64,000 bases of DNA from Isoperla grammatica (lineage: Eukaryota; Arthropoda; Insecta; Plecoptera; Perlodidae): contig OX246740.1 in NCBI GenBank assembly GCA_945910005.1, positions 54,094,638-54,158,637 on the forward strand. The letters run 5' to 3'. Below the pieces are notes generated by a model, which was not told where the DNA came from, did not search any database, and saw only the letters and a list, made by a program, of their open reading frames with translations. A program made the translations under genes and the position numbers. Shown in pieces: positions 23,420-35,576 of the stretch (positions are counted from its first letter, which is position 1; each line of letters opens with the position of its first letter).

Positions 23420-24005
23420 AGCCTCAAAGATGAATGGAGCAAACATTCCGCACTCACGCACGTTAATCAATATAATTAATCACGCGATTGCGCGGATGAT
23501 GAGAATATAATGACGGGTCATTATTATGATGATGTGAGTTACGATCGAAATTCGTTTTCAATCTTTATCGCACAAAAACAACCGAAAGTGGGATATTAGT
23601 GAACGCATTGGTTGGCCTTTGCAGGACACGTGAAAACCAATAAATAGTCAATTATTATGTCGGTACACAAAAAACAAGGAGATTTGTGATCGATTAATAG
23701 TTTTGGCTATTTTAACGTTTATTGGGGCGGATCTCATTCAATACGTTTGCCCTACCTTGGTCGAGGTAATTATAGATAACCGTGTTTACAGGCTAAACGA
23801 AACCTCCCAAACGTTTAAAGCGAGGTTTATATTATACGTATTGCGGAAGTAGTTATAGGAAAGAAGGATTGGGTAAATGTATGGATGCTATAGTGTCGAC
23901 TGCCTAATGGTCCTGTAATAGGGGTACACATGTAAATACAACTGCGTAAGTGGAGGGCTTGTTTAATCCATAATTTATAGACCCAGATTACTGAGAATCC
24001 AGTAA
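23420..24005. other. No gene seen
   Basis: AT-rich, no supported feature. Confidence 0.5.
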
Positions 24006-24009
24006 AGTT

Positions 24010-24213
24010 GAGAAACTGTAAGAATTACGGTCCCCTCCATATCCCCTCCACAGCTACCCAACCCCCCTCAACTCCGAGACAACCTGACAAAATAAAATAC
24101 GTAACTGAAAATCAGTTTGTTTCAGTTGTTCAGTTTGTTGTTTCATGGAGTTGAGGGGGGTCGAGTAGCAGTGGAGGGGTTCAGGAGGGGGCCGTCATTC
24201 TTACAGTTTCTTG
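24010..24213. mobile_element. 204-bp foldback element
   Basis: The arms pair over about 65 bp: GAGAAACTGTAAGAAT with ATTCTTACAGTTTCTT at the ends, and CCCCCCTCAACTCC with GGAGTTGAGGGGGG nearest the loop. The arms are GC-rich while the loop is AT-rich. No coding capacity. Confidence 0.75.
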
Positions 24214-25000
24214 CCTATAGCATTAGTAAGGGCGAAGGGCCATATATCTGTACCTGTCTTCTCAAATTACACTTAAACTAAAAACTCACGGGAGATATTT
24301 GTGGTATCAATCGAGGTTATTATAAATTACATTAACAATATTGTAATTCTATTGCGTACATGGCCCATTATTCTGGTGAATCGTATAGAGAACGATTAAC
24401 ATTTGAATAATATGTGTATAAGAGATAATCCAGGACATGCGGTGTAATTGATGGATACGTAGAAATGAAAAGAGTGACAGAATTGAGGAAAAAAACGGAG
24501 ATATGTTTCAAACCAATACATCCCACACAAATTCTATCTTATGACAAGTGTGTAACATGTTATGTGTCTTCAAGCCAATACGTTGTAACTTATGTACACC
24601 CGGGATACATTCAAGTCACCGTATAGAGTAGACCGACTTAGCATCTCGTGACATGGAGCTTACTATTTAAAAGTATACCGATGTAAGTCTCCATGCACGG
24701 ATATTGAAGCCGGAAGCATAGTTGACATCATATATTAAGATAGCATACTTACTATACACGCATAGATTTGACTGTAACAGGACACGCACTAGGGGGCATA
24801 CACGTATAATCAATTACCAACATAGTAAAACCAAACTTGTACCAACCTCGATGTTTTATGTGGCAATCGACGCGAAAATAAGACACTCTTGAATCTTTTA
24901 ACTTTCTTGAAGACATTTTTAAGCTGGGCACATAATATATCGAATCAAAGCTCAAACTAATTAGCTATAACGAAATGCTAATCGCTTATGGGCGATTGTT
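24214..25000. other. No gene seen
   Basis: AT-rich, no supported feature. Confidence 0.5.
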
Positions 25001-25004
25001 CTTA

Positions 25005-25151
25005 GGGCCTGTTTTACAATCTCCGAATAAGAAAGTTATTTGTAGCAATTAAGCTATTTGGAGGATTTCAAGGGTTTTGATTGGTGGTTGCCATGGAGAA
25101 AACAAGCTATTCGACGAATAAATAGTTATTAGGACATTGTAAGACTGGACC
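25005..25151. mobile_element. PIF/Harbinger-like MITE family E, copy A (147 bp)
   Basis: Flanked by TTA at 25002-25004 and 25152-25154. The ends are inverted (GGGCCTGTTTTACAATCTCC on the left; GGTCCAGTCTTACAATGTCC inverted from the right). It differs from the copy at 32629-32775 at about 7 of 147 positions. A 3-bp TWA target duplication and GG-starting inverted ends fit the PIF/Harbinger superfamily; that assignment is inference, because no transposase is present. Confidence 0.9.
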
Positions 25152-25154
25152 TTA

Positions 25155-26320
25155 ATCATATAAGTTATATATTTATTTTCGACTATTCGATAGAGGAATG
25201 TGGTCATTCTCGCATAAGGACACATACACTCTAATATCTCCATATTTATTGCGTTCACATCAATAACAGATTCGGCTATGCGCTAATTTCCAACTTATTT
25301 TTTTTACACCACATTTTAATACCGTGATGAAACATTCCAAGACGTTTTTTCCACCGCCACCTCGACGAGCTGCGATGATCCTGATGTATCACACACACCG
25401 CCTTGTGAGCGTGTTAAGACTCGACGTTTATTAATACTGTCATTACATCGGCGGTGCGTCCTCGTTGTAATCATCCCAGTTATTAATTGCTGATTTGCGC
25501 CACTACTGTTTTTCTCCGTCCGTCAAAACAAAAATATAATTCGTTCCAAACCATCAACGATACCGGGAGGATAATTAAATAATTAATATCAGTTTCTTCG
25601 GGTTGTGCTCGGTTAAATGATTTTGCACATGAATGGGCGTGACGCGTTTTTATGTGTGTGTGTGTGACGCGTTTTAGAGACCTCGGTCTAGTTTTTTTTG
25701 TTCTTTGTTGTTCTACTGGTCGTGTTGGTTTGCGTGTTGTTGATTGCAACGGTGTGCAGGCTTTGTCACTCATAATGGTGACCGCGGCGCAAGATTAATT
25801 ACAATTAAAACATTGGGTTGCATCCAAATTGTATTGGTTATTCAATCCGTTTCGGTTGGTGTTGGTGTGTCTATAGCTTGGAGTTTATAAGAAGGGTGAT
25901 TTGCATTCGGTACCTAATACGGCGTGGGACTTGATACGCCCGTTTGGTCCCGTTTAACTCGTTAATTATACATTATACATTGAGTATTAAATTCTTACGG
26001 CATGGTGATTTGATTTGAGGAGGGCTTGAGTCTGTATAGAAGACTCCACAAGCTTTTTACAGCTATTTGGGCGTTGCAATTCAAACTATTTGGCATCCCT
26101 ACAAGTAGCGTATGAAGGAAACAAGGGCTACTCACGCCTTAACTACCCCGACAAACGTTTCGGCACGACACTTTAAATGAAACAGACTTCCTTAACAGCG
26201 CAATATAGTATAGGAGGTTATAGTTTAGATAGGAATTACAATCACAAGTATTGAAAACGACACGGAATTATAAAATTAATGTTAATACTACAATACTTTT
26301 GATTTCATTATTATCATTAT
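25155..26320. other. No gene seen
   Basis: AT-rich sequence with a short (GT)n near 25652. No supported gene. Confidence 0.5.
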
Positions 26321-26324
26321 GGTG

Positions 26325-26440
26325 GATTCCCGACTCGGAAGTCGAACGCAACACCAACGAACCAATCAGAATGAAGCTGCGTTCGGCAGCAGAGAATCTG
26401 ATTGGTTCGTTGATGTGAGTTCGACGTCCGTGTTGGGAAC
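26325..26440. mobile_element. 116-bp foldback element
   Basis: AACGAACCAATCAGAAT on the left pairs with ATCTGATTGGTTCGTT on the right, and the outer TTCCCGACTCGGAAGTCGAA roughly pairs with TTCGACGTCCGTGTTGGGAA. A relative without a full right arm lies at 11954-12029. Confidence 0.7.
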
Positions 26441-26622
26441 CGACCACATAGGGTTTCGTTCTCTGGCCAATATTTCAAACGTATTTGTGTATATAATTTA
26501 CGCACGCACACATACTCCATATTATTATCTGTCATCATTTATGCACCAAATCAAATGCTTTCAAAAAGAATGTACACAAATCAAGAAGAAATATCGCATC
26601 TGTACGGGGCATTTAAGGGAGT

Positions 26623-26640
26623 CCCCCCCCCCCCCCCCCC
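26623..26640. repeat. C18 homopolymer
   Basis: Uninterrupted C run, one of about 15 G or C runs of 13 or more in the window. Confidence 0.95.
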
Positions 26641-26920
26641 GTCAAGCCTCATTCTGACGTGTGAAATGGTAACTAATTTGTATTTAGAATAACTATGTGA
26701 TTACCGCTCGGAATTTGGAAAGCCGGCGCCCATGGCAGCCATCTCACGTTCCACAGCCTTCTGACATCATCGATCATGCCGCGCAAACCAGATGTCAAAC
26801 GGTCTCGTTTGCAAGGCTGTGTTTCCTGAACTGTCTCGACCCAACCTCGCAGATTATTACAAATGATAAATATAGCGGGAGACGGATTCGATGCCAAAGA
26901 CATTGGAACCGCTGTTTCCG

Positions 26921-27003
26921 TAGGTTCACATGAGTTTAGCACCTGCACAGAGGGCAGCTTTAGGTTCACTTGAGTCTAGCACCTGCACGGAGGGCAGCTT
27001 TAG
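26921..27003. repeat. 40-bp tandem duplication
   Basis: Two 40-bp units starting TAGGTTCAC at 26921 and 26961 differ at three positions. Both contain AGCACCTGCAC and GAGGGCAGCTT. Confidence 0.9.
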
Positions 27004-27100
27004 CTTAACGAACATCTATTTTTATTATTTTCAGAGAAAGATGTTTTTTTGGTAATGACCGATTTAAATAATATGTGCCCAGTTTTTAATGGACAAATGA

Positions 27101-27265
27101 CTTCATGAAAAAGATACGTTTGAACGGAGTAAGCTCTTTGGAATAGATTGCTTTGAAATCAAACAAAAACCCAAGGAAATCGAAAGCGTTTCCAGCTCGA
27201 TTAAAAGCAAATAATAAATTCGTCGCGTAGTCACTCTAACAGTGACTAGAAAAAATAGTAACGAA
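27101..27265 (-). repeat. Dispersed repeat family F, copy 1
   Basis: Homologous to 44252-44427: both contain CTCTTTGGAATAGATTG/TTCTTTGGAATAGATTG, AAAGCAAATAA and TAGTCACT in the same order and orientation. On the minus strand both copies keep a frame across the shared segment, ending in K-Q-S-I-P-K-(S/N)-L. It is an unidentified, possibly coding-derived repeat. Confidence 0.6.
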
Positions 27266-27269
27266 TTGA

Positions 27270-28380
27270 CAAACCAACAAACATTTGATCTTAGATCTAA
27301 GAAATCTCTGTGAGCCATATTGGTTTGGCTAAACAGCTGTGTGAAATGACCATAAGAAAACTAATTTATAAGCAGCATTTGAACATCAACTTTGAATCAT
27401 CATCTTTGTACAATAACGAGTTAAATATAATAATCTAAGACTATCTTTTAAAAAGTTTATAAACTTCTTTTGTCATGTAAGATCGTAAGTACGGAAAGAG
27501 AGTAATATTATAAAATGTTCTCTAATATTTGGTACGCCATTTTCGTAGTTTTCTTTTAATATTTTCTCTATATTTATAACAAAAAACAATCCTAACTTGG
27601 TTGGTCCTATACAAACGGTTGAGGTAATATTGTTGATGGTTATACTACTTTACATACCACACAAACCAAGCCGTAGAATCAGTTCTGAGCCGCTAAGTAC
27701 GCCAACATTACTAAATGTCACATCTAAATAAATATTCTAATAATTTGAAATTTATTACACTGCGACATTGATGGATACCGGTAACATTCGTAATGGAGTC
27801 GTGCTTAATAAATATTTGCATGTGAGTCACGTAAAAGCAGTTTAGATAATCTTGTGTGGAACACAGTTTGTTTGTACCATGTCAAGTAGAGAGAAAAGGT
27901 TTGCTATTAATTTTGTCACGCGGAAGTGTCTCTTGAAAGGCCAGCACGACCGAATTACAGAAGTTGAAGCAACCCAGCTATGTCTGTTCGCTCGCTTTAG
28001 ACAACTAAACTAAAGGTATAGGCAACACTATTCGTAGATAGCTAAATTAAGTTTTCCCACACAACACAGATAGCTTGAGAAGAATTTCACGCGTTTGGTT
28101 CACATTTTCGATACAACATTTAAAATTTAAAGCTTGGTTTTATGGGGAGATGATGGTATCAAGGTCTGAGAAATCGCAAAACATTACATTGCATTGGAGA
28201 TTAAGATCAATAAATCGATTTGACTCAAACAAACAAGTATAGTATATTAAGGCAAGTAATAATATTAATATGAAAATAAAATTAATACAATAAAGATGGC
28301 CGCAGAGCTATTTTGAGCCTCACACTCGATCACAGATAAGACAGAATATCACACAACGACTTGTTGAATGAAGGAGTGTG
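27270..28380. other. No gene seen
   Basis: AT-rich, no supported feature. Confidence 0.5.
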
Positions 28381-28384
28381 CATT

Positions 28385-28460
28385 GCCCGTGGCGGTAAAC
28401 GAACCCGCAATCTCCTAGATCGTATGCACCGTTCAAACCCTTCAACCGGCGGGCAAAGAA
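28385..28460 (-). repeat. tRNA-like sequence (degenerate)
   Basis: The minus strand shows GCGGGTTCGTTTACC (B-box-like) downstream of GGTTGAAGGGTTTGAACGG (A-box-like). Probable SINE head or tRNA relic. Confidence 0.4.
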
Positions 28461-28469
28461 CTTCTCAAG

Positions 28470-30160
28470 ATATTCAATTCGAATAGTTAAACAACTTCTT
28501 TGGGCTTCCGATGTACCAGAGTAGATTGCACTAGCTGCCAGTGTTGCGAATTGCTTATCGTGATTGCACACAATAACAACACTCCCCCCTCCCCCCCATA
28601 TTTTAAGCGTGGGTTGGTTCTATATGGGATTGTATTAATAAGCCTCCAGCTCGACTCAACGAAAGAGCTGTCGAGTTTTTGGTAGTTTGCCAAAGAGCTT
28701 GAAAAGAGTTTGTTTGCGTTCCTCCAAAGCGACACAGCCCGGTCAGTAGCCGCCATATTGTACGCCTCCATTTTGTCCATCACCGCCTTTGTGTTTTATC
28801 TAGAACTGTTAGTTTGTTGTTTTGTGTATGAGCTCTTTACAAGTTTTGCCGAGAGCTGTTATGAAATGTTCAACAATCACACTTGTTGACGTAACTAGGC
28901 TGGCGAGAGAGTAGTTTACTTTTATACCGCAGACAGATGAGTGGAAGAATAATATATCTCGAACTTTAAAAAATAAATATATCTTGTGTAACATGGAGGT
29001 CTGCGTCTACTTCTTTCAACTCGTGACGTTATGTCACTAATCAAAAACTCTGCAGTACTGTACACTATGAGAGGAGCAATTATACTTTATAGTTTGAATT
29101 TAATAAATCTACCAGCACAACAATTTCGTCCTTAAAACATAAATGGAATATTGTTCAAAGACACGATTCCACATGATGATTATGGAAGTAGGAAATCGTA
29201 ATAAAATGAGGAATATACTACGATTCAATCCACGAGATATTTATTGAATTTTGTGGTAAACCTAAACATAAAATGTACATTTTCTTTAGTAGTGGTGCGA
29301 CAAGCCACCTTTTGTCAGAATTTGATAAAAATTGTAGACGATTTGGGTCGACCATTTCCTTGATTTTCTTACAGTATTTAATTTCAGATAAATAAAGAAA
29401 GTTCTGCTATTATAATTTCATCTAACATCATCTTAAAAGTGCAAAATCGAGATTACAAGTTTTCAGGATTACATTTAAAAGTTTCTTCCCACAAGCGTTC
29501 CTGGTTGTATGGGTTTAATAAATATATTATTGCATTCACCTACAGTTTCATACGACGTAGTGTAATGTTTCATCAAGACGACAAAGACGAGTTGTCGTAC
29601 CCTCTATACCTTCTTGATTGGTTACCCTATAAACTATCTTAGAACTCAACTTACCCATATAAACTGCCACGGATAATAAGCCAGTTTCTCAATATTAAAT
29701 GATTTTCCGATTCAAATGGCTATAATAAAACGGCCTTACAACCAACCACAGTTTGCTGCAAAATTCAATTACCTTCAACGAGGAGAGAAGAAAGAGAGAG
29801 AGAGAAAGAGAGAGATAGAGATAGAGATAATAAACAAGTTTAGCTGATTCCATTACCCTTGATTTGAATAGTGGTTCGATGCGATGCGATGCAAGTTATA
29901 CGAGGTGACAATTACACTTGTTACTGCTTGAGACAGTATTACCAGTGTGCAGAGTGTAATGGCTGCAAGTGCTAAGGTGACTTGCTCGAGCACCTATAGT
30001 GAGACTCAAGTGGAAAGTCGTTGTACTATACCTTCGTACATTGCCACGAGATGAATGATGACTCTTGTTGCTTTATGTCTCTATTATGGCAATCATGTTT
30101 TACTCGAGACGACGAGGGGTGAGAGATGAAGATCAAGGACAACTATACATAAAACGTGCT
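28470..30160. other. No gene seen; purine-rich patch
   Basis: Holds a GA-rich tract at 29780-29830 and a short C tract near 28583. Frames on both strands are short and unrecognised. Confidence 0.5.
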
Positions 30161-30164
30161 TTAT

Positions 30165-30250
30165 GCATTCGGGATTAGAACCCACGTCCCTGTGTCACAC
30201 CATATGGCATCTGCGCACGAATCACATGAGCCACCGCGTACGCTCCACAA
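30165..30250 (-). repeat. tRNA-like sequence (degenerate)
   Basis: The minus strand carries GGTGGCTCATGTGATTCG (A-box-like) and GTGGGTTCTAATCCC (B-box-like), about 50 bases apart. Probable SINE head. Confidence 0.45.
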
Positions 30251-30254
30251 GTTA

Positions 30255-32340
30255 ACGACGATTCAAATTAGATATTGTATTATTTCACATGGTTTACGCT
30301 TTAACAGCAAAGGTTTTACCAAAATTAATGATGTCAGGCTCCCAATGAATTAATTAATTAATCAACCACAAATTTTGAAAAAATCGATTGTTTAACAACT
30401 AGCTTACAACTTCAAAATGTATTTTGGCTCTTTGAAAATAGAATAATAACACAAAAATAAAAGAAATAATAACTTATGGTAGTGTTTAGCCATTCTATCA
30501 CGAGTACAACCCGATGGCCGCTACTCGCGCTAGTATCGCCCATCCGGAAGTTAACCTATTCCCCATCGTCTATAACAGTTTCGCACTACTTTATGCATAT
30601 CTCTCTCTTAACTGTGGTTCCACTCAAAATCTAGGTTTCGAAATCGACCAATCAAAACCAATTGAAGTCTCCCGCATTTAAACTGCCTACGACAACGACT
30701 GCCGCTCTTAATCTACGAATTATGTAAAGATATTGCCAACACTATTAGTTTCGACCTGTGTGGCCGTCAAGATTATTGGCGTATAAATGGTTAAATCAGC
30801 ATGAAATAATAACATTCTGTTAGGCCGACCGGCCGGGATTAGAGCCCGGGGCCGACCAGGTTCGAACATGGGCGTATACAGTCGAGAGCAAAACAACTTG
30901 CACCAAGATATTGTCAAAATGGTGTATGCGGTATGTATAACAACAACGCAGAGAACTCATTCATTACATTTCTGAAAATTCACAAACATTCACGACTTTA
31001 ATGATAACGTTTTAGAAGACTAGAATATTTATTTTTGACCAAGCTGTTTATCTTCATTCATCAAAGCATCTATGTATGGAGTAACAAGTATAGTAACAAA
31101 GTAACATTAACAATATTATTGTATCGCAATATTTGAATACGAAATAACTTTTATGTGAAATCGAGATATCTAAAACAAAATATAATCTTATAAAACAAAA
31201 TTTAAAATGCGAACAAATTCTTCCAGCACCACATAGTCGGCGTTTCCTTGTGTTCACCCTGTGGCGAACGGGAGCGGGTGTTGCGTGGGGGGGCAGGAGG
31301 GGGGGGGGGGGGGGTACATGCGGGTCCTCACCGCTATTGTCTATCAATCAACTAGATTACACGTTACAGCCGGGATCATCTCGTCTCAACCACTAACATC
31401 ACCGCAACCACGTACGCTGCTTTACGACTCACTATATATAATACGCTTTACGGGTCACAATCGCCGTTTTATGTGTTTTGCACATGGCCGGCCGGCCAGG
31501 CCAGCGCACCCATTTCAATTCCACGCTTTTATTTTCTAGTCCGTGGTGGTTTTTTCTCTTTCGACCATGTCTCGTTGAAGTGCTAACCTCTGTGCATTCC
31601 ATTACACATCTTCTAGAACAGGCGGTGTCTCTTGGGTCGGTAAGGCAGCACACCTACCTGTGCGCCAGTGACGTCATTCTTGTCGTCGTATTGTTTGACT
31701 TCTACTCTTCTTATCTCGCAGGGAATCCCTCAGATACCTTATTTCGTGTTTTACATTCATTTCGTTTGTTTTTCTTGTAAGCTCGACTCTGATTTCTTAC
31801 TTCTCGAATTGTTTTGACGTTTTGACACATTTTGAAACATTGTTTGACTTTTTGTCAAGTTCGATCAAGTTCATTTTATCTTATGTCAACTTCGTTTTTC
31901 CTTTTTTGTAAGTTTTTGAACATTGGTCGATTATTTTTGTTACTTTTCAAACTCTTGTTGTCTTATCCTAGGGCCGACTGATGTTGTTGCCCCCCCCCCC
32001 CCCCCCCACCCCTGTGAGGACCGCATCTCGCCTCCCAGGTCGCCGATCGTGTCCACCAAAGCTAAGACCCTCAACGAGCCGAGAGACAGATTGAAATGTT
32101 GCTCCCGCTTCCTCCGCAGCTTACATACACAGAATGAATTACCAGAGAAATCAATTAACTTGACGTTACAATCACGAAACTGTCATGATACCTTTTAATA
32201 TTAATTGTGTGTTTAACATAAAATTAATATTTCTTCAGCTCCGGGAGATGTTCTTGGCGATTGCGATGTCGGAAACACGGACAGACATCTGAGACACAAG
32301 AGGCGGTTTCGTTCAGTTCAGTTCCGGTTCATTTCGGTAG
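30255..32340. other. No gene supported; long G and C runs
   Basis: A GGTTCGAAC word at 30860 sits in a GC-rich, tRNA-like patch that is too degenerate to call. G16 lies at 31299-31314 and C18 at 31990-32007. A 100-codon plus frame (31478-31780) shows no recognisable domain. Confidence 0.45.
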
Positions 32341-32344
32341 CACA

Positions 32345-32425
32345 GACCCCCAACAACATGAAACTAGAACCCTGGACATCCAAATGTCAATCCCACACCG
32401 CGAGTCCTGTCCTACAAGTTAAAAA
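32345..32425 (-). repeat. tRNA-like sequence (degenerate)
   Basis: The minus strand has TAGGACAGGACTCGCGG (A-box-like) and CAGGGTTCTAGTTTC (B-box-like) in tRNA order. Weak, probably an old SINE head. Confidence 0.35.
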
Positions 32426-32628
32426 CCAACATGAATTGGGGCGCTCTGCATTTTTGTATAGTCCAAAAACAAAAATATTTGACTCAAAACTAATCGGCTG
32501 CACAGAATTTATTTTCATCAGAATTTGTTTGTTATGATTACTTACGTATTCCGAAGAAACTTAACCGCCGTACAAACATTCGAGTTATATTATGGAATTA
32601 ATTAAAATGTTAAAAGTTGTTACTATTA

Positions 32629-32775
32629 GGGCCGGTCTTACAATCCCCTAATAAGAAAGTTATTTGTAGCAACTAAGCTATTTGGAGGATTTCAAGGGTT
32701 TTGATTGGTGGTTGCCATGGAGAAAACAAGCTATTCGACGAATAAGTAGTTATTGGGACATTGTAAGACTGGACC
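32629..32775. mobile_element. PIF/Harbinger-like MITE family E, copy B (147 bp)
   Basis: Flanked by TTA at 32626-32628 and 32776-32778. The sequence is about 95% identical to 25005-25151 with no length difference, implying recent mobility of this family. The left end reads GGGCCGGTCTTACAATCCCC. Confidence 0.9.
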
Positions 32776-33193
32776 TTACACTAGCGTTAGTTTAGAAGAT
32801 TTTCCAAAAATGTATTTACAAATAGGTTGTTAGTTTATGTTGTTGCATCCACAGACCGACCGAACAACAGACACGCTGACACGAAAACATTCCCAGAATA
32901 ATGATGGTTTACTTATCTTCTCGGTATAGCTCATTACCTTATAATACCATCTTTACAACAGCGACAGTTATAGCCCGTGTATGACGCTCCCGTGCGAGGG
33001 TTGTAAACCATCTCTGCACGTGAACCGCGTACCTTCATTACCGGATATTCCTGGAAGCGGCTGTGACTTCGGAGACGTCGCGACGCCCAGGGGGAACAAG
33101 CCCACGCGATTGGTTGGACTACCTTCGTGACGTAGGAGGACTAAATGTTTCGGTTGCGGACTCGATGTTTACTGATTTCACGACTAAAGGTTT

Positions 33194-33469
33194 CTCACAG
33201 CAAGAAGTAAGATAGTATCAGGACCGCCCACAAAGCGCGAATCTATGACGTTTTTCCCGATTATCTAGTACAATTTGGTTGCGGTAAGTTTTTTGACGGT
33301 AACGCACAAGAAAACGTGCAAGCAAGCAGGTTCCCGTCAAAAAACTTAACGCAACCAAATTGTACTAGATGATCGGGAAAAACGTTAGTGTTTCGCACTT
33401 GTTAAGTTGGAAACTAATTGTGGGCGGTCCTGACTCCCCTGACACTATCGTACTTCTTGGTGTGCGAGA
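33194..33469. mobile_element. 276-bp foldback element with highly matched arms
   Basis: The inner 44-bp arms (33262-33305 region against 33334-33377 region) pair with about two mismatches; they include CTAGTACAATTTGGTTGCG and its inverse. The outer arms include GACCGCCCACAA against TTGTGGGCGGTCC and CAAGAAGTAAGATAGT against ACTATCGTACTTCTTG. The loop is about 28 bp. Confidence 0.8.
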
Positions 33470-33479
33470 CCTCTACAAT

Positions 33480-34590
33480 ATGCTTCCGAGACTATCTTAC
33501 ATGTGTGTTTTAGACTCATTATAGCTCGTGGCCAATCAGCGAGCCTAATTACAAATACCGATCGCTGATTGGTCACAAATGACGATCGCATCGCTAAGGT
33601 TGCTTCGGGCCAGGTATACAGTTGATGTGTTCATGGTATTGTATAGCTGTAGAAATAGCATTTCATTGGCATAGAGACAAACTATCTGTCATTACTTAGA
33701 ATTATAAAAAATGGAGATTATAACGTGTAGTACATCCACAATTGTTGAACTGCCAATGAACCACTTTAAGAAGGAAGATTAACGATCTAATGAATACTTA
33801 GAAATGTGGAGATTAAGATTAAAACTGACACTAAATGTACAAATTATTGAACTGTTGCCCATAAACCGTTTTCAAAAGTATGTATTTCCATTCATACACA
33901 TGTGTGACATGACTATCTATTAAAACTCCATGCTAAGGTATGAAGAAAAATTCTAAAGGAGTGGTAAGATGCATATAAAAGTACTTCATCATATACAAAT
34001 CATTGTAACTGTTGATTGTTGGGCTGAAAGTGATGACATGAAGTAATACGGGCTAAATGTTTTGAACACAAAGGTATTCAAAGCGTGGAATTGACCCGTT
34101 CAAACGTGTTGATGTTATTAAGCATGCGCATTCGTTCAGCAATATCATCATCGCATCAAAATCATATTTATAAAGACGAAGGTATCCGTTCATCATAATA
34201 TATCGCATCTATTTTCGGCGGCGGCATAAAAAGAAAGTGGTTTCAATCTGCATCTAACTAAAGCCTCGCAGACACAAAAGCAATGCACAATAATTAACCT
34301 GCATCGCCCATTATACAACAGACAAAGCAGTTTGGCTGCAGCACGGATTGATGTATGCGATGGTGCAACCGCGGCAGGAATGCTCCGATTGTTCGCCGAA
34401 CAAAGAAAGAGGGGGGGGGAGGGGGGGGGGGGGGCAAACACTGCCTTACGTATGCCCAATATCTCATATCCCCAGCGCACTAAATAAAAAAGCACCACTC
34501 AATTCAATTACAGAATGCAAAGTGATCTATCTGATTATGAGACAACCCGGTCCACGTATATACGCATGCGCGAGATGTTTCAACTGGGCG
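33480..34590. other. No gene seen; G tract
   Basis: AT-rich sequence with a G9-A-G14 tract at 34411-34434. A 101-codon frame on each strand runs through that tract and has no recognisable domain. Confidence 0.5.
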
Positions 34591-34597
34591 GGGCTGG

Positions 34598-34675
34598 GGT
34601 TCGAACCCGGTGCCGTTATCAGTGAGGACGACGGTCCTCGACCCGGAGTATAGGGTAACCGCTTCACTTTCTTCG
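34598..34675 (-). repeat. tRNA-like sequence
   Basis: The minus strand has AGCGGTTACCCTATACTCCG (A-box-like) and CCGGGTTCGAACCCC (near-perfect B-box). The acceptor ends do not pair. SINE head or tRNA pseudogene. Confidence 0.5.
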
Positions 34676-34839
34676 TTTTGCAGTGAGCGACACGGAAAGT
34701 TGCTCCTTTTGTCAACCGGTACAAGAGTTCGGCTGGAATGACGGGTTTTTGGAAGTTGGACCGTCGAGTTTGGTGCAGAATATAAAAATGTATTCCGAGC
34801 TTGAGGTATTGATTGCTAGAATACTAATCACTTTGAAGA

Positions 34840-35200
34840 GAACAAGGAGCTTTGGACGAAAAGAACGGAGGAGACTTAAAACTAAGTGCTTTGGATATAC
34901 AATGTGTTTTAAGGGCTTTGGTCTAGGGTTAGAATACTTATAACTCTGAGTGAGCTCTTTGGACATAGTATAAAGGGGTCTTCTAATATATTTGGAAATA
35001 ACTGATATGAAAAGTGAAATATTACCCAAAGGCTTTGGATTAATCATGCAAAGAACTGAGTACGGCACCACAAACTAAAATCTTCAGAGAAAGAGAGCAG
35101 AATTTAGTAGAAGTCAGAATAACAATAAATTCGGAGTGTTTTTGGTAAATGAACTAACAAATTTTGGTTTGAAACAAAAAACCACGAGCTTTGGACAAGG
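34840..35200. other. Region with recurring GCTTTGG motif
   Basis: GCTTTGG or CTCTTTGG recurs near 34848, 34891, 34914, 34957, 35031 and 35187. The intervening sequence shows little similarity, so this may be a very old tandem repeat or chance. No gene is supported. Confidence 0.25.
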
Positions 35201-35294
35201 AGGGCATAAAACAGGTGTGAAAGAGGTTTGGATTGTCCCGACCAGGCTTCTGAAACTTGTATGGCGCTTTCAATGGAAGCGTTTGAAGTCGTGG

Positions 35295-35328
35295 TAGTTC
35301 CTAACCCAAACAAGAGACAGCGCTAGCG
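35295..35328 (+). repeat. 34-bp direct repeat, left copy, bracketing the TAGGCCTA block
   Basis: TAGTTCCTAACCCAAAC followed by AAGAGACAGCGCTAGCG. It matches 38787-38820 at 30 of 34 positions, 3,492 bp away. CpG-rich sequence follows, then AAAAATGGC. Confidence 0.7.
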
Positions 35329-35576
35329 TTCGTTCTCGCAAAAATATCGCCCGAGCAAATACCTACTTCGAGCGACCGAACGAAGACACGGCATTTAAAA
35401 ATGGCTGTTACATGTTAACATCTCCGTACCGTGCTTTCGAAAATGGAAATAACTGCACAAGGAATGACGGAAGAGGAGCCTTCAACGCCGCAAACGATCG
35501 TCAACAAATCAAGGAAGTATATTTTTTCATTATTGTATAAGTTACCAACTTTTATTCCACACAGTTATATTACGGC

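Noticed and set aside
22974..23510. 178-codon repetitive protein
   Set aside because: Translation of a pentamer satellite.
31478..31780. RT-like wording in a 100-codon frame (A-V-S-L-G-S-V, A-S-D-V-I-L)
   Set aside because: The key Q-G and G-P-L-L-F residues are missing, so the resemblance is too weak to keep.
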